64,000 nt of DNA from Armatimonadota bacterium. Its GTDB lineage: Bacteria > Armatimonadota > Fimbriimonadia > Fimbriimonadales > Fimbriimonadaceae. Positions 1 to 6,694 of this stretch are shown here, in pieces. The position numbers and the translations under genes were made by a program. How positions within the stretch are numbered: position 1 is the stretch's first letter; each line of letters opens with the position of its first letter. Below the pieces are notes generated by a model, which did no database searches, was not told the DNA's origin, and worked only from the letters and a program-made list of their open reading frames with translations. The DNA lies in contig JAFDWX010000002.1 of assembly GCA_018268255.1 (NCBI GenBank), forward strand, positions 1-64,000. The letters run 5' to 3'.

Positions 1-65
1 GGCAGTTAAGCTCCTCAGCGGCGGAAGTAGTTGCCGGGTGACTGGCCGCAAGATAGGCACGTTGC
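1..65 (+). rRNA. rrf: 5S ribosomal RNA, 3' part only (cut by window edge)
   Basis: The visible 65 bases are identical to the 3' half of the full copy at 127-260. They include the conserved AGTTAAGCTC loop segment near the start and the GTAGTTGCCGGG arm. The 5' half lies outside the window. A terminator hairpin follows directly. Identification rests on the conserved 5S 3'-half motifs. Confidence 0.75.
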
Positions 66-85
66 GCGGATACATATAATTTGAA

Positions 86-110
86 AAGCCTCACTTCGGT
101 GGGGCTTTTT
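86..110 (+). terminator. Rho-independent terminator after 5S copy 1
   Basis: A seven-base-pair stem (GCCTCAC / GTGGGGC, one G-U pair) is closed by a stable TTCG tetraloop and followed by five T residues. It lies about 20 bases after the 5S end. It is repeated almost exactly at 281-305. Confidence 0.85.
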
Positions 111-126
111 GCTTTATCGAAGGTCC

Positions 127-260
127 CAACATTGCCGTGTCCGAATTCTGGTAACGGGTGCCCGTTCCCATCCCGGCACCACAATCTGGAACCTGGGCAG
201 TTAAGCTCCTCAGCGGCGGAAGTAGTTGCCGGGTGACTGGCCGCAAGATAGGCACGTTGC
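127..260 (+). rRNA. rrf: 5S ribosomal RNA, full copy, unusually long
   Basis: The 3' half matches the bacterial 5S pattern (AGTTAAGCTC, CAGCG, GTAGT, then GATAGGCACG). The segment CCCGTTCCCATCCCG also matches 5S loop sequence. The ends can pair partly (CAAC with GTTG, TGCC with GGCA), giving about 134 nt, against a usual 115-120. The extra length lies in the middle, where GGTGCC and GGCACC form a perfect six-base inverted repeat around CGTTCCCATCCC. A second loop-like segment (ATCTGGAAC) follows. Boundaries are approximate. The 16S and 23S genes are not in the window. Confidence 0.75.
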
Positions 261-280
261 GCGGATACATATAGTTTGAA

Positions 281-305
281 AGGCCTCACTTCGGTGGGGC
301 TTTTT
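281..305 (+). terminator. Rho-independent terminator after 5S copy 2
   Basis: This has the same GCCTCAC-TTCG-GTGGGGC hairpin and T-run as at 86-110, with one base change at the foot. It closes the second repeat unit. Confidence 0.85.
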
Positions 306-396
306 CATTTGTGGTGGTGCTGGTCTTGTGGCAACCCTGAAGGCCTGTTGCCTCAGGACAGTCTCAATACGTTCTCAGCCAAGCGTAACTTAAACT

Positions 397-615
397 ATGA
401 AAATCAACGAAGGTACGACGGACCGAGTGATCCGCGGAATTGCTGCAGTCGCTGCGCTGGCTCTCGCTGTGTTTATTCCAATGTCTGCTATTTTTCAAAT
501 CGTCCTAGGAATTGTTGGTGTGCTATTGGCAATAACTGCTCTGACCGGGTTTTGTGGCCTCTATGCTTTGCTGGGAATGAGCACGTGTCCGGCTACTAAA
601 AAACCTCTCCCGTAA
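397..615 (+). CDS. Small inner-membrane protein, DUF2892 (YgaP C-terminal type)
   Basis: This 72-residue protein shows the DUF2892 layout. A short polar N-terminus with N-x-G-x-x-D-R leads into a helix at about residues 13-29. A second helix at about 31-48 follows, and then a G-F-C-G-L-Y-A-L-L-G-M-S-T-C ending. Members are small integral membrane proteins, sometimes fused to rhodanese domains. Their function is not settled. The two cysteines in the tail (G-F-C and S-T-C) are the family hallmark. It lies alone between the 5S repeats and the dehydrogenase gene. Confidence 0.85.
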   Translation: MKINEGTTDRVIRGIAAVAALALAVFIPMSAIFQIVLGIVGVLLAITALTGFCGLYALLGMSTCPATKKPLP

Positions 616-650
616 GCGACCAAGGCTCCAGTCGGGGTATCCCTACGCTC

Positions 651-1517
651 GTGACTATCGGCTTTGTCGGGTTGGGAGTAATGGGTGGTCCCATGGCGGG
701 ACACTTGGCCGCCAAGGGAATGAAAACCTTGGTCTGGAACCGCACTCCGGAGAAGGGGGCATGGCCCGTCTCGCAAGGAGCGGCCCAAGTCGACTCGCTT
801 CAGGAGTTGGCGAGCCAGTCCGATGTTGTGTGCATTTGCGTCAGCAGAAGCGAGGATGTTGCAGATGTTGTGCGCCAAATGGAACCCCACGCCAAGGCGA
901 ACACGCTGTTCATCGACCACTCCACGATCGCGCCTGAAGCGGCCATCCAGATTCACAATCATCTTCAAACCCAAGGTCATCGATTCCTCGATGCGCCGAT
1001 TACTGGTGGGTCGATGGGAGCGCAGAAGGGAACACTCACCATCTTTGTGGGTGGCGACCAAAGCGATTTTGACCAGGCCAAACCCATCCTGGACTGCTAT
1101 GCGAGGAGGGCCGAGCTCGTAGGTGAGCCTGGTGCTGGCCAAAAAATGAAACTCGCCAACCAAATCGGAGTTGTTGGGGCGCTGCTCGGACTCTGCGAAT
1201 CGCTGACTTTCGCAAAAAAAGCAGGCTTGGATCTTGCCCAGACCCGAGACATGCTGGCATCGGGAGCCGCTGGAAGTTGGGCGTTCGAAAATTACGGCCC
1301 CAAGATTCTGAACCATGATTGGACTCCGGGATTCAGCATCATCAACCAAGCTAAGGACTTGGTGTATGCCCTGGAAGCGGCCCAGCAGATGGGAGCTTTC
1401 GCACCGACAACGGAACTGGCCAATAAGCTGCTACAGCAAATGATCGAAGAAGGCCATGGGGAGTGGACCACAGCTGCGCTTTACGATAAAATGCTTCAAC
1501 TAGGGTTTGGGGCATGA
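651..1517 (+). CDS. NAD(P)-dependent beta-hydroxyacid dehydrogenase (3-hydroxyisobutyrate dehydrogenase family)
   Basis: The 288-residue length is usual for the family. A Rossmann glycine motif G-x-G-x-M-G lies at residues 7-12. The substrate-binding segment D-A-P-I-T-G-G is at about 114-120, and the likely catalytic lysine is K167 in K-L-A-N-Q. It should oxidise a 3-hydroxy acid or reduce a semialdehyde (tartronate, succinate or methylmalonate type). The substrate cannot be told from sequence. Translation starts at a GTG. The stop overlaps the start of the ABC transporter ATPase by four bases (ATGA), so the two are co-translated. The start lies in the 35 bp after the DUF2892 gene. Confidence 0.9.
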   Translation: MTIGFVGLGVMGGPMAGHLAAKGMKTLVWNRTPEKGAWPVSQGAAQVDSLQELASQSDVVCICVSRSEDVADVVRQMEPHAKANTLFIDHSTIAPEAAIQIHNHLQTQGHRFLDAPITGGSMGAQKGTLTIFVGGDQSDFDQAKPILDCYARRAELVGEPGAGQKMKLANQIGVVGALLGLCESLTFAKKAGLDLAQTRDMLASGAAGSWAFENYGPKILNHDWTPGFSIINQAKDLVYALEAAQQMGAFAPTTELANKLLQQMIEEGHGEWTTAALYDKMLQLGFGA

Positions 1518-3007
1518 GCGAATTTGTTGTCGAGCTGAGAGGAATCACCAAACGGTTTGGTACTTTCACTGCGCTCGACGACGTTTCGGTGAAGGTCAGG
1601 CCCCAAAGTCTCCACGCGATTGTGGGCGAAAACGGTGCAGGCAAAACAACGCTGATGCGGGTTTTGCAGGGCATTCTCAAACCGGATTCAGGAACGATCA
1701 TCGTGGAAGGCAAGGAAGTCCACTTTCTCCATGCCGAAGATGCTTACGCCATGGGGATCAGCATGGTCAGCCAGCACTACAGCATCATCCCGTCGCTAAG
1801 CTGCATCCAGAACCTGATGCTGGCGGCAGAGCCTGGGGCGGTGATCAACTACACCCAAGCGAAACAGCGAGCCAGCCAGTTGGCTGAACGGTTGGGAGTC
1901 GAGTTCGACTGGGATGCCTCCGCTGAAGGGCTTGGACCGGCAGGATCGCAGAAGCTCGAGATCCTAAAACTCCTCTGGCGAAACTCCCGAATCATGATCC
2001 TGGATGAGCCCACCGCGATGCTGTCTCCCGCCGACTCCACCGCCCTATACGAAAACCTCAAGAAACTTGCGGCGGAAGGTGCGACCATCTTGGTTGTGAC
2101 GCATCGCCTGCCAGAGGTGATGACCTATTGCGATGAGGTCACCATTCTGCGAGGTGGAAAGTGGGTTGGTGACCGCACCGTGAACGAAACGGACGTCAAT
2201 GAACTCGCAGAGCTCATCGTTGGTAAGGCTCTCGCCGATTTGCCTGAACACCATCCGCCAAAAGCGGGGCGGGCCAATCTCAGCATCCAGAATCTCTCCG
2301 TGAAGGGCCATCGCGGAGACCAGGCTGTCAAATCGGTTTCATTTGAGCTCAACGTCGGCGAAGTGGTCGGGCTCGCGGGGGTGGACGGGAACGGCCAAAA
2401 GGAGTTGTTCCAAGCGATTGTGGGCGTGACCCCCGCCATGGGAGGAACGATCAAAATCGATGCTTCGGAAGAACCGACGGTTGCAGCGAGAGTTCGAAAG
2501 GGGCTGCGGCTCATTCCAGAAGATCGCCACGAGGAAGGCGTAATCGACGACTGGCCCCTCGCCGAGAATATGGTGCTGGGATTTCAGGAGTTTGCGCCCC
2601 TGGCCGACGGACGCTGGATCAACGCCAAAGAACAACGAATGTTCGCGGATCGAGTCCTGGCGCGGTTCAACACGAAGTTCTCCAGCCCAGATGCACCCAT
2701 CCGAAGTCTTTCCGGAGGCAATCAGCAGCGAGCAGTAGCCGCGAGAGCATTGGAGTTTGATCCCAAGGTGATCTTGGCTTTCCAACCTACTCGGGGACTT
2801 GATATCGCAGGAATGCGAGACGTCTATATGGCGATTCGGGATGCCTGTGACAAGGGGGCCAGCGCCTTAGTGGTGAGTTTTGACCTGGATGAATTACTCC
2901 AGTTTTGCGACAGAGTGCTTGTGATGAATCGAGGCCAAATCTATGAACCCGCTCCGGATATGGCGAGAGACCGAGCCGAGTTGGGGCGGCTGATGGTGAC
3001 GACATGA
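1514..3007 (+). CDS. ABC transporter ATP-binding protein, nucleoside/BMP type (YufO/NupO-like)
   Basis: This 497-residue protein has two fused nucleotide-binding domains, the layout of RbsA/YufO ATPases. Domain 1 has Walker A G-E-N-G-A-G-K-T-T at residues 39-47 and Walker B with D164-E165. Its signature is degenerate (G-P-A-G-S-Q, 141-146). Domain 2 has a degenerate P-loop (G-V-D-G-N-G-Q, about 289) without the usual Lys-Thr. It keeps a good L-S-G-G-N-Q-Q signature and the Q-P-T-R-G-L-D stretch typical of the nucleoside importer group. It overlaps the preceding dehydrogenase and the following permease by four bases each. I see no substrate-binding lipoprotein gene in the window. Confidence 0.9.
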   Translation: MSEFVVELRGITKRFGTFTALDDVSVKVRPQSLHAIVGENGAGKTTLMRVLQGILKPDSGTIIVEGKEVHFLHAEDAYAMGISMVSQHYSIIPSLSCIQNLMLAAEPGAVINYTQAKQRASQLAERLGVEFDWDASAEGLGPAGSQKLEILKLLWRNSRIMILDEPTAMLSPADSTALYENLKKLAAEGATILVVTHRLPEVMTYCDEVTILRGGKWVGDRTVNETDVNELAELIVGKALADLPEHHPPKAGRANLSIQNLSVKGHRGDQAVKSVSFELNVGEVVGLAGVDGNGQKELFQAIVGVTPAMGGTIKIDASEEPTVAARVRKGLRLIPEDRHEEGVIDDWPLAENMVLGFQEFAPLADGRWINAKEQRMFADRVLARFNTKFSSPDAPIRSLSGGNQQRAVAARALEFDPKVILAFQPTRGLDIAGMRDVYMAIRDACDKGASALVVSFDLDELLQFCDRVLVMNRGQIYEPAPDMARDRAELGRLMVTT

Positions 3008-3999
3008 ATTGGCGTCTCTCGGTTCTCGTGGTGGCGGTCGTCGCGTTGCTGGGCGTTGCGATTATGTCTACGCAGGTACCTCCCGCGACAGTATTCAAAA
3101 CCCTCTTCGAAGGATCACTTGGATCGGCGAGTAGGATCTCCGATTCGCTGAAGGAGATCACGCCGCTCCTCATCGCAGGGATCGCGGTTTTCGTTGCGCT
3201 CCAAGCAGGTCTGTTTAATATCGGAGCCGAGGGGCAGCTCATTCTAGGCGCACTGTCCGGAGTGCTGGTTGCCCAACGTATTCCCGGCGCAGCGGGTTGG
3301 GTTCTTGGCAGTTTGGCAGGGATGGTGGTTGGGGGGCTGTGGGCGCTTCCCGCAGCTTTGATCAAAGTCTATCGCAACGGACACGAGGTGATCAGCACCA
3401 TCATGCTCAACAACATCGCGCTTTTGTTGGGCAGTGCGATGGTTAATGGACCGTTCAAAGGCAAGTTGAGTGGCGCACCGACAACCGATCCGCTAGATAA
3501 GGGTTCCATGATTCCGGCGTTGATGATCGGCAACTTGCGGATCAGTCTCGCCATTTTTGTCGGGCTGGCACTTGCAATCGGCATTGCAATCTGGATTCGC
3601 AAATCTGTTCGAGGTTTCGAACTTCGCGCGGTAGGAGCCAACCTCAGAGCAGCAGAATTCGCGGGCGTCGAAGCTAAACGAGTCATGATTCGGGCGATGG
3701 TTGCAAGCGGAGCCTTGGCCGGGCTGGCTGGCTCGTTCCAATCACTGGGCTACGAAGGGCGCTTTTACCCGGACTTTTCCCCGGGATATGGCTTCGATGC
3801 ATTGGGAGTTGCGCTCCTCGCGGGTACAAATCCGTGGGGAATTCTTCCCGCTGCCGCTGTGTTCGGAATTCTCAACAAAGGCTCTTCGGCTCTGACCATA
3901 GAAGGCGTTCCAAAAGGAATTACGGGCATCCTCCTCGGGTTGCTCATCATTGTCTTCGCCGCCGTGCGATACAGGGAGTCGAAAGCCAGTGGCAGCTAA
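3004..3999 (+). CDS. ABC transporter permease, nucleoside/sugar type (YufP/NupP-like)
   Basis: This 331-residue protein has about eight to ten hydrophobic segments and belongs to the BPD_transp_2 (branched-chain/ribose/nucleoside) permease family. The central G-x-x-x-x-x-x-N-I-G-A-E-G-Q-L stretch (about residues 66-80) is the family signature of YufP proteins. A second conserved element, G-x-E-L-R-A-V-G-A-N, appears at about 204-213 and corresponds to the cytoplasmic coupling loop. It starts in the stop of the ATPase gene. Its stop lies inside the start of the second permease, so ATPase and permeases form one translational unit. Confidence 0.9.
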   Translation: MNWRLSVLVVAVVALLGVAIMSTQVPPATVFKTLFEGSLGSASRISDSLKEITPLLIAGIAVFVALQAGLFNIGAEGQLILGALSGVLVAQRIPGAAGWVLGSLAGMVVGGLWALPAALIKVYRNGHEVISTIMLNNIALLLGSAMVNGPFKGKLSGAPTTDPLDKGSMIPALMIGNLRISLAIFVGLALAIGIAIWIRKSVRGFELRAVGANLRAAEFAGVEAKRVMIRAMVASGALAGLAGSFQSLGYEGRFYPDFSPGYGFDALGVALLAGTNPWGILPAAAVFGILNKGSSALTIEGVPKGITGILLGLLIIVFAAVRYRESKASGS

Positions 4000-4831
4000 C
4001 GTCTTTGTTGTCAACACGCTCGTAATGACTGTCCCCATGGCTCTGGCGGCGATTGGCGGCATGTTCAGCGAACGCTCGGGAGTCATGAACATCGCGCTCG
4101 AAGGCAAGATGCTGATGGGAGCATGTACTCTCGCATTGGTTGGAGCCGCCACCGGCAACCCTTGGATCGCGTTGGGAGCAGCAATGGTGGTCGCAACGAT
4201 CATGTCTCTCATTCATGCTGTCCTTACCCAGATTTACAAGCTGGATCACGTTGTGAGCGGTATGGCGATCAACGCCCTGGCTCTTGGATCCGCGAAGTTC
4301 CTCAGCGACAAGTTCCTCGATGCGAGCAAGCAAATCGCGTTTCTGCCCATGGAGGTATTTGTCGGACTCGGTTTGCTGATCCCATTCTTAACTGCAGCAT
4401 GGTTAAGATGGACCAGGGGCGGCTTGCGGTTGATGGCAACCGGAAGCGACCCCGAAAAATGTCGGCAAATCGGTTTGGAGCCGGTCAAGGTTCGATACGA
4501 GTCCCTTATCGTCACAGGCGTATTGTGCGGGATTGCAGGATCGGCTATCGTCACGAACGCCGGGCAGTTCGGCGAATACGTGACGGCAGGGAAGGGATTC
4601 ATGGCACTGGCCGCACTCATCTTGGGCGGTTGGAGACCACTGCCAACCCTCCTGGCATGTCTCGGATTCGGCGTCACGCAGGCCTTGCAGCTCCAGCTAC
4701 AGGGATCGCACTTGATGGGAGCATCGTTGCCGAGTGAGGCTTGGAACGCGACCCCATATCTTGTGACGCTCCTGGCGCTGATCGTACTTGGCGCAAAAAA
4801 TCGTGCTCCAGCTGGCCTCGGGAAGCCGTAG
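3989..4831 (+). CDS. ABC transporter permease, second subunit (YufQ/NupQ-like)
   Basis: This is about 280 residues if translation starts at the GTG at 3989, after a GGGAG-like ribosome-binding site. That start gives an 11-base overlap with the first permease. The alternative ATG at 3950 would add 13 polar residues not expected in the family. Hydrophobic helices alternate with the conserved F-S-E-R-S-G-V-x-N-I-A-L-E-G-K-M loop, which is the YufQ signature. Together with the two genes upstream it should form a nucleoside (purine) importer core. A binding protein would have to be encoded elsewhere. Confidence 0.9.
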   Translation: MAANVFVVNTLVMTVPMALAAIGGMFSERSGVMNIALEGKMLMGACTLALVGAATGNPWIALGAAMVVATIMSLIHAVLTQIYKLDHVVSGMAINALALGSAKFLSDKFLDASKQIAFLPMEVFVGLGLLIPFLTAAWLRWTRGGLRLMATGSDPEKCRQIGLEPVKVRYESLIVTGVLCGIAGSAIVTNAGQFGEYVTAGKGFMALAALILGGWRPLPTLLACLGFGVTQALQLQLQGSHLMGASLPSEAWNATPYLVTLLALIVLGAKNRAPAGLGKP

Positions 4832-4840
4832 AATCCACCC

Positions 4841-5569
4841 ATGGAATTCGAGCGAGCGGTGCGGGTGTTTGCCTTGGGGTTCGCGCGCGGCAAGAGTCGG
4901 ACCCATCCCTATCTGGCCGAGGATAATGGTGGCTTGTGGCATATGCGCGATGGTCCTGGCAAAAGGGGGAGCCCTCGCGCGGAGGAAATTTCAGTCTACG
5001 GGAGATCTCCCGAAGAGGCAGTAGCGTTTGTTCGGCGAGAAGTGCAGGGGCGGCATTTCATCGGCCATTTGTATCCGGAGTTGAGCAATTTTGACTCCAT
5101 TCGTGCCGCATACAAGAGCCTTGGGTATCGCACCATGCTGACCGAGTGGCTGTTCATCCACGATTTGATCGATATCCCAGAGTTGCAATCGGACCCGCCT
5201 GTACGGCACCTTGAGACCGCGGAAGAGTGGAGTTCTATTCAACAGCGATTCAAAGGGCGGCATGTGCGCAAACTCTCGGAGCACGCCAGGCTTTTTGCGA
5301 TCTATGACGCGAAGCAGGACTACGGATGGGTGGAAAGCGTCCCCCTCGGAGAGGACGCATGGGTCGCCGGGCTTTACGTCCATTCCACTGATCGGGGCCG
5401 AGGCTTCGGTCTAGCCTTAATGAGCCAGATGTTGATGAAAGATCGTGCTTGCGGTGTCCGTCAAAGCGTCCTACTGGCCAGCAGGGCGGGAGCGCGGCTG
5501 TATCCTCATCTCGGATATCGGCAGATCGGTGAGCTTCAGCTTTTTGCTCCCGTCAAGGAGAAGTCATGA
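4841..5569 (+). CDS. GNAT-family acetyltransferase
   Basis: This is a 242-residue protein. The C-terminal half (about residues 130-240) has the GNAT fold signals: a strand V-A-G-L-Y-V-H, then the acetyl-CoA pyrophosphate-binding loop R-G-R-G-F-G-L-A-L. A helix and a terminal strand follow, with the phrase Y-P-H-L-G-Y-R typical of the last motif. The N-terminal half also resembles a GNAT fragment (a stretch S-L-G-Y-R-T at about 94), so it may be a tandem or pseudo-dimer protein. The acceptor is unknown. It overlaps the next gene by four bases (ATGA), suggesting joint translation with the YjbR-like protein. Confidence 0.75.
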   Translation: MEFERAVRVFALGFARGKSRTHPYLAEDNGGLWHMRDGPGKRGSPRAEEISVYGRSPEEAVAFVRREVQGRHFIGHLYPELSNFDSIRAAYKSLGYRTMLTEWLFIHDLIDIPELQSDPPVRHLETAEEWSSIQQRFKGRHVRKLSEHARLFAIYDAKQDYGWVESVPLGEDAWVAGLYVHSTDRGRGFGLALMSQMLMKDRACGVRQSVLLASRAGARLYPHLGYRQIGELQLFAPVKEKS

Positions 5570-5904
5570 TCCCCGATAATTTAGGCTTCATTCGTACTGC
5601 GTGTATGGGGCATCCTCTGGTGGAGGAGCGATTAAGCCACGGCGAGCCCACATGGTTTTTCAAAGGGAAGCGATCTTTTGTCATGCTTGCGGATCACCAC
5701 CACGACGATCGGGATGCAGTATGGATCGCCGCTGCACCGGGAATCCAAGAGGCTCTGATCTCAGAATCGCCAGGCCGGTATTTTCGCCCGCCCTATGTTG
5801 GGGTTCGGGGATGGGTCGGGGCATATCTAGACGTGGATTTTGATCGAGAAGATATTACTGGTTTGATCAGAGAGGCCTATTCGCTTGTCGCTTCAAAGAA
5901 GTGA
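5566..5904 (+). CDS. MmcQ/YjbR-family protein
   Basis: This 112-residue protein has the typical YjbR size and pattern. An early G-H-P-x-V-E-E-R region is followed by G-x-P-T-W-F-F-x-G-K-R-S-F, then a conserved P-G-I-Q-E and a glycine/tryptophan segment (R-G-W-V-G). The fold is a CyaY-like alpha/beta domain. Members are often described as DNA-binding, but the biochemical role is not established. The start codon overlaps the acetyltransferase stop. About 180 bases without a convincing gene follow. Confidence 0.8.
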   Translation: MIPDNLGFIRTACMGHPLVEERLSHGEPTWFFKGKRSFVMLADHHHDDRDAVWIAAAPGIQEALISESPGRYFRPPYVGVRGWVGAYLDVDFDREDITGLIREAYSLVASKK

Positions 5905-6087
5905 TTCTGTCAGTTGTTGTCGCTGCCGAGCCGGTTGTTTGATATGGCTTGGTGGATTGCCCTTTGCGTGGTTTGCTGCTTGTTCACGGCCATAGTTGAA
6001 AAGCTATCATCCTTCGTATGAGTTGAATTGAATGCTCTGGGAGCTTCGTTCGTCGTTCTTGTTGGTCAGATAGGTAGATTTAGTTGG

Positions 6088-6657
6088 ATGATAATTCCCG
6101 TCGCGCTCATCATTGCCTTGGAGGCTCCGGAACTTCGACCGGTCATCATCCAACCTTTGGGCAAAGTTAAGGACTCGGAAGTCCAGGCGGTCACTAAGAA
6201 ACTACAGCGGATGCTCGCCGTCCAGGTAATAGTCTACAAGGCGGTTGCCCTTCCAAAATCAGCGTTCTATCAACCTAGAAGCAGATATCGAGCCGAAAAG
6301 CTCCTGGATTTTCTGGCTCCAATGGCACCGGACCAGGGCTCAATTCTGGGCTTGACGGATGTCGACATCAGCACGGCAAAAGGCAAAATCGTCGACTGGG
6401 GTGTTTTCGGACTCGGACGCATGCCCGGGCAGGCGTGTGTAATCTCTTCATATCGCTTGGGGAAAAACATCGAGAAAGTTTCAAGACTCGAAAGGCTCGC
6501 ACGGGTGGCGGTCCACGAAGTTGGGCACAACCTGGGTTTGCCGCACTGTCCCACGAAAAACTGCCTCATGGAAGATGCCAAGGGGCTAATTTCGACCGTC
6601 GATAGTGAAACGGACTTCTGCAAGTTATGTCGCAAAAAATCGGCGATCATTCGCTGA
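6088..6657 (+). CDS. Archaemetzincin-like zinc metalloprotease (M54)
   Basis: This is 189 residues from the ATG at 6088. A TTG at 6028 would add 20. The N-terminus is hydrophobic (I-I-P-V-A-L-I-I-A-L), suggesting a signal peptide or anchor. The zinc motif H-E-V-G-H-N-L-G-L-P-H lies at 143-153. It is followed by C-x4-C-x-M and later by F-C-x-x-C (178-181), the four-cysteine pattern that separates archaemetzincins from other metzincins. The catalytic glutamate and the methionine (Met-turn) are present. Substrates of the family are poorly known. It stands alone, 37 bp before the P5C dehydrogenase start. Confidence 0.85.
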   Translation: MIIPVALIIALEAPELRPVIIQPLGKVKDSEVQAVTKKLQRMLAVQVIVYKAVALPKSAFYQPRSRYRAEKLLDFLAPMAPDQGSILGLTDVDISTAKGKIVDWGVFGLGRMPGQACVISSYRLGKNIEKVSRLERLARVAVHEVGHNLGLPHCPTKNCLMEDAKGLISTVDSETDFCKLCRKKSAIIR

Positions 6658-6694
6658 ACCCATGCGCCTCTCCCGGGTCGGTACACTTTCGACC

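Larger units (their letters stand above)
1..305 (+). repeat. Tandem 195-bp 5S-plus-terminator unit
   Basis: Positions 1-78 equal 196-273 exactly. Two substitutions follow (79/274 and 87/282) before the hairpins match again. The period is 195 bp and each unit holds a 5S gene, a spacer and a terminator. Only about 17 bases separate the first terminator from the next 5S 5' end. The array may continue to the left of the window. Confidence 0.85.

Noticed and set aside
5944-6021. 25-codon hydrophobic frame before the protease gene
   Set aside because: No ribosome-binding site, and the frame is too short for judgement without conservation.
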